Below are positions 31,224 through 34,181 of a DNA stretch of 34,181 nucleotides, piece by piece. Source of the DNA: Oscillospiraceae bacterium (GTDB lineage: Bacteria > Bacillota > Clostridia > Saccharofermentanales > Saccharofermentanaceae). A program made the translations under genes and the position numbers. The number at the start of each line of letters is the position of its first letter. The stretch's first letter is position 1. The stretch spans positions 1 to 34,181 of the forward strand of contig CACZGS010000016.1 of NCBI GenBank assembly GCA_902780785.1, read 5' to 3'. A model generated the notes under the pieces. That model was not told the DNA's origin, searched no databases, and saw nothing but the letters and a program-made list of their open reading frames with translations.

Positions 31224-31904
31224 TTATGCCTCCGTGATCTTATAACCTCTGCCGATCACCGTGCGTATCTGTCCGGAAGCTTCGCCCAAAGCACTTCTGA
31301 GCCTGCTTATCGTAATGTCGACAATCCTGTCGTTGACATCAAGATTATCTCCCCATACCCTGTTCAGGATGCGTTCGCGTGATAACGTCGCGTTCTTGTT
31401 TTCGAGCAGGAAAAGAAGAAGAAAATACTCCTTCGAATTGATCTCAGCTTCCTTGCCACTCACGGTGACGGTCATCGTAGTTTTGTTGAGTGATATGGCA
31501 CCGCAGGACAATACCTCTGCGCTGTTCATGCCCTTAGCGCGCTTTAGAAGGGCAAGGCTCTTCGCGTAGAGATGGCGGATCGAGAAAGGCTTTACCATAT
31601 AATCGTCGCAGCCTGTCTCATACCCTTTGATTATCTCGTTCTCGGCGCCCAAAGCCGTCAGGAATATGATCGGACAGTCACCCTTTTTGCGCGCTGCCCT
31701 GCAGATATCAAAGCCTGACGCACCCGGAAGCATTATATCGAGGATCATAAGATCGAATTCGTCAGAGTTGACCTTGCTGATCGCATCATCACCATTCGAT
31801 GAAGTAACGATCTCCCAGAGTCCTGCGCCTTCCTCGCGATAGAAAACGCTTATGGCCTCCAAAAGATCTACTGTATCTTCAACTATCAAAATCCTGTATG
31901 ACAT
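31224..31904 (-). CDS. OmpR-family response regulator
   Basis: A 226-residue regulator. The receiver domain has the acidic pocket VED (residues 8-10), phosphoacceptor Asp56 in LMILDIMLPG, the Thr in IIFLTALG and Lys in MVKPFS. A winged-helix DNA-binding domain follows (about 130-225) with EYFLLLFLLENKNATLSRERIL, NRVWG and VDITISRLRSALGE. It is the partner of the kinase encoded one base downstream. AAGGAGGC precedes the ATG. Targets are not visible in the window; autoregulation is common for such pairs. Confidence 0.95.
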   Translation of the reverse strand: MSYRILIVEDTVDLLEAISVFYREEGAGLWEIVTSSNGDDAISKVNSDEFDLMILDIMLPGASGFDICRAARKKGDCPIIFLTALGAENEIIKGYETGCDDYMVKPFSIRHLYAKSLALLKRAKGMNSAEVLSCGAISLNKTTMTVTVSGKEAEINSKEYFLLLFLLENKNATLSRERILNRVWGDNLDVNDRIVDITISRLRSALGEASGQIRTVIGRGYKITEA

Positions 31905-31981
31905 AAAATGCCTCCTTGGTTACATCCACATCATACGAGAAAGATGTATCACCAGTATTACATGATGATCTGTTTTTACTC

Positions 31982-33463
31982 TTACTTGTACAGCACCGTT
32001 ATGCACGGGTCGCCGATCGTTCCCGCAGCCTTGAATTTATCGCCCATCTCGTCTTTTCCAAGGCGCGAAATGAGCGTCGGATCAGTTACGTCGACCCACT
32101 CTTCACCGATCTTAACAAAGGATCTGCCGGGCTTGGTCTTTGCCTCATAATGGGCAGTGGTCTTACGTATGGCAGATGATACCCTGATCGAATCTGACGG
32201 GCCGCCTTCGAAGAAATACTCGCCTGCGATCTTCAAGACTACAGTGAACTTTTTGACTGATACGGGTGTATCAAGCTTTACCGTGTGATATCCCCAGGTA
32301 TCGAAGGTTCCGCTGGTGCTCGCAAGAACTTTGCCGAATTCGCCGTCTAATATCTCGATCGTATAAGGCTGGTCCGGAACTGTCGTCCAAATGCCGATCG
32401 CTGCGACATTGCCTTTCTTCTCGAAAACAGTGGCAATGGTCAAGTCATTACTGTCAGATATGTCTTCCAGCGTGATAGTCTCGGGATCCTTCCCGCCTTC
32501 CAGCATAGCTACAACATCTGTTGAGATGATCGTTCCCGCAGGGAACTTGCCGTAGGAAATGGCGGAGGAATATTCTTTGGTAACGCTGTAACTTATAAGG
32601 TTCGGGAGCGGTGTGTCGTAGGAGACCCAGTAGTATCCTGCATTGCCCCAGAAAGGTCCGAAGGAGTTCTGGACAAGCCATGCGCCGTTCTGTGATGCAG
32701 GGATCGTGAAGCAATCAGCCGGGAAATCGTCATCCCATCCGACTATCGTTGCAATGTGATCCATGTCTTCCACATTGTCCGGATGATTCTGCGTATAAAA
32801 ACCATTTACGATCTTGCAGTCTTTTTTGTAGTTGATACCAAGACAGATCGCGCCGTGATTCTTGATAGCCGCTTTGACATCGTCTATGGTTATCGTGGGA
32901 GTACCCTTAACAGTTGCATTATAAGCGCCAAGAACAGCTGTTTCCGATATAAGGTAACCATTCAGGGGATCTGCGCAGAGAGCACCTGTGACGCGCAAAG
33001 CATCGCCTCCGAGATCTAACGGCGAGACTGTGTCGAGGTAGAACTTCTCTTTAGGGTACTGCGGCTGTCCGTTCTTATCCTTTTCGGGAGCTTCATAGAT
33101 GCGGTTGATGATATCGAGAGGATTGATGTCGATCAGCTCCCCGTTTTTCATAAGGTAATTTGACTGCATCGAAGTAACGGCAGCATAGCTGTAGCAGCCG
33201 CCTATCCCCTGCTCTCTTAACGGCGCTGCGTATCCTTCATTTATCGTGCAGTAGCTGTGCTCCGGGTTCTGGAAAGGAATGTAGTAATCCTTACCGATCG
33301 TGGCGAATATCCCGTTCACGCTCTTTGCGGGCTCCTCAGTAACTTCAGGTGTGCCCGAAGGATCTATTGCAGCTTTGTTATTGCAGCCCGTTACGGCCGT
33401 AACGGAAATCAGATTTGCCAGCGCCAGTGCGCAGGCTATCTTCCTTATTGTTGAACTCTTCAT
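31982..33463 (-). CDS. Papain-family (C1A) cysteine protease lipoprotein
   Basis: A 493-residue surface protease. Lipobox VTGC (Cys27). The C1A core runs from about 75 to 285: PLREQGIGGCYSYAAVTSMQ with oxyanion Gln85 and nucleophile Cys90, His236 in MDHIATIVGWDD, and Asn266 in WLVQNSFGPFWGNAGYYWVSY. The triad is complete. Residues about 290-440 match the lectin-like domain often found after bacterial C1A proteases (AAIGIWTTVPDQPYTIEIL, STSGTFDTWGYHTVKL, FTVVLKI). It begins 19 bases after the larC stop on the same strand with a GGGGAAATAGGA site. The substrate is unknown; surface or dietary proteins are possible. Confidence 0.92.
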   Translation of the reverse strand: MKSSTIRKIACALALANLISVTAVTGCNNKAAIDPSGTPEVTEEPAKSVNGIFATIGKDYYIPFQNPEHSYCTINEGYAAPLREQGIGGCYSYAAVTSMQSNYLMKNGELIDINPLDIINRIYEAPEKDKNGQPQYPKEKFYLDTVSPLDLGGDALRVTGALCADPLNGYLISETAVLGAYNATVKGTPTITIDDVKAAIKNHGAICLGINYKKDCKIVNGFYTQNHPDNVEDMDHIATIVGWDDDFPADCFTIPASQNGAWLVQNSFGPFWGNAGYYWVSYDTPLPNLISYSVTKEYSSAISYGKFPAGTIISTDVVAMLEGGKDPETITLEDISDSNDLTIATVFEKKGNVAAIGIWTTVPDQPYTIEILDGEFGKVLASTSGTFDTWGYHTVKLDTPVSVKKFTVVLKIAGEYFFEGGPSDSIRVSSAIRKTTAHYEAKTKPGRSFVKIGEEWVDVTDPTLISRLGKDEMGDKFKAAGTIGDPCITVLYK

Positions 33464-33482
33464 TTCCTATTTCCCCAAATAG

Positions 33483-34181
33483 TTATTCCTTGTCCGCGAT
33501 ACCTTTGACGTCGTCGTATTCGGACTTGGTCTTCGTGACGCCGAAGCCCTCCGACACCTTGAAGGAGACTTCGCCGAATTTGGTCATGACCTTCTCTTCG
33601 CGCCTTTTGAGCTTGAATCTCTCCATCTCGTTATATCTGATCCCGATCGTTGTGGTGTTCTCGAAAATAAGCTTTGCAAACTTCTCTTTATCTTCAAGCT
33701 TTACGAGCACCGTGAAAAGGATACCCGGACGGTTCTTCTTCATGTAAACGGATGTCGTAAAAACATCCAGTGCGCCGTTGTCCATCAGAACGCCTGTCGC
33801 ATAACCGATCTCTTCTCCGGTCATGTCATCAACGTTGAACTTCATCTCAACGACTTTATCGCTCTCATTATCAGCTTCGCCTATAAATGTGCGGAGCATG
33901 TTTGCCTTTGCAAAATCCTTCCTGCCCATGCCGTAACCGGTCTTCTCTATTGCCATGACAGGTCTTGTTCCGAAGCTGTCCGCGAAATGCTTAAGAAGCG
34001 CAGCGCCCGTAGGTGTCAGGAGCTCGCCTTCGACATCACCGCTGTATGTAGGAATACCTTCTATAATGCTTGCCGTAGCGGGTGCCGGAACAGGAAGTAT
34101 TCCGTGCGCGCATCTTACCTGGCCGAAGCCTGTGGCGAGAGGAGATACGACGATCTTATCTGCGCCGATCTGCTCCAAAAG
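33483..34181 (-). CDS. larC: LarC nickel-insertion protein, 5' part outside window
   Basis: The last 232 codons of a gene that enters from the right edge; codons continue in frame to 34181. Recognised by VRCAHGILPVPAPATASI, GDVEGELLTPTGAALLKHF, EKTGYGMGRKDF, FNVDDMTGEEIGYA and MKKNRPGILFTVLV, all of the LarC (DUF111) family. LarC inserts nickel into the pincer cofactor used by lactate racemase and related enzymes. In some species the protein is made by frameshifting between two frames; here both the LarC1-type and LarC2-type C-terminal segments are in one continuous frame in the visible part. Any larA, larB or larE would lie outside the window. Confidence 0.93.
   Translation of the reverse strand, partial: LLEQIGADKIVVSPLATGFGQVRCAHGILPVPAPATASIIEGIPTYSGDVEGELLTPTGAALLKHFADSFGTRPVMAIEKTGYGMGRKDFAKANMLRTFIGEADNESDKVVEMKFNVDDMTGEEIGYATGVLMDNGALDVFTTSVYMKKNRPGILFTVLVKLEDKEKFAKLIFENTTTIGIRYNEMERFKLKRREEKVMTKFGEVSFKVSEGFGVTKTKSEYDDVKGIADKE

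Overview
The window looks like a chromosomal segment of an anaerobic Gram-positive bacterium of the class Clostridia, probably a fibre-degrading gut or rumen type. The evidence is moderate GC with strong GGAGG ribosome binding sites, at least six lipoproteins with SIPII lipoboxes, a GH10 xylanase, Thr/Glu/Ser-rich extracellular linkers, MgtE, LarC, an aldo/keto reductase with a ferredoxin tail, and ECF sigma factors with membrane partners. The exact family or genus cannot be fixed from the sequence. No tRNA, rRNA, transposase, integrase or CRISPR array was seen.

Layout. 1-640 is conspicuously AT-rich: a partial minus-strand gene of unknown function and a cluster of nested inverted repeats. 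648-5104 is a MoxR ATPase / DUF58 / transglutaminase-membrane operon. 5091-5849 (minus) holds a nitroreductase and a tautomerase. 5989-8783 (plus) holds three lipoprotein genes; the middle one is a ZnuA-like metal-binding protein whose promoter is bracketed by two Fur-family-like operators. 8797-12705 (minus) has a membrane glycosyltransferase-like protein and a large solute-binding-like lipoprotein. 12930-13436 is a small membrane protein, convergent with a GH10 xylanase lipoprotein (13476-15500). 15785-17381 is a PlsC / lipid-kinase pair. 17458-19139 (minus) is mgtE plus a TSCPD protein. 19492-22179 holds a membrane alpha/beta hydrolase and an aldo/keto reductase. 22359-23765 is an ECF sigma factor fused to a membrane and extracellular domain. 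23958-26231 is cysK and metY. 26664-28431 is a conventional ECF sigma / anti-sigma pair. 28492-31904 holds a NUDIX protein, a small membrane protein and a two-component system. 31982-34181 holds a papain-family lipoprotein and the 3' part of larC.

The most interesting material is in the leaders. (1) Upstream of metY there is a 38-codon open reading frame with a strong ribosome binding site and five Cys codons within thirteen, behind a near-consensus promoter: a candidate cysteine-responsive leader peptide for sulfur assimilation. (2) Upstream of mgtE there is a ~230-nt leader with a near-consensus promoter, a 33-codon open reading frame with a good ribosome binding site, an intrinsic terminator just before the mgtE ribosome binding site, and an upstream segment able to pair with the terminator's 5' arm as an antiterminator. 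In both leaders the start region of the small frame pairs perfectly with a segment inside the same frame. (3) znuA lacks a normal ribosome binding site, and its GTG start overlaps the stop of a possible seven-residue upstream frame. (4) The two ECF sigma genes share an unusual sequence in their 5' regions, and the genes sigma-fusion and cysK are each followed by copies of the same hairpin element.
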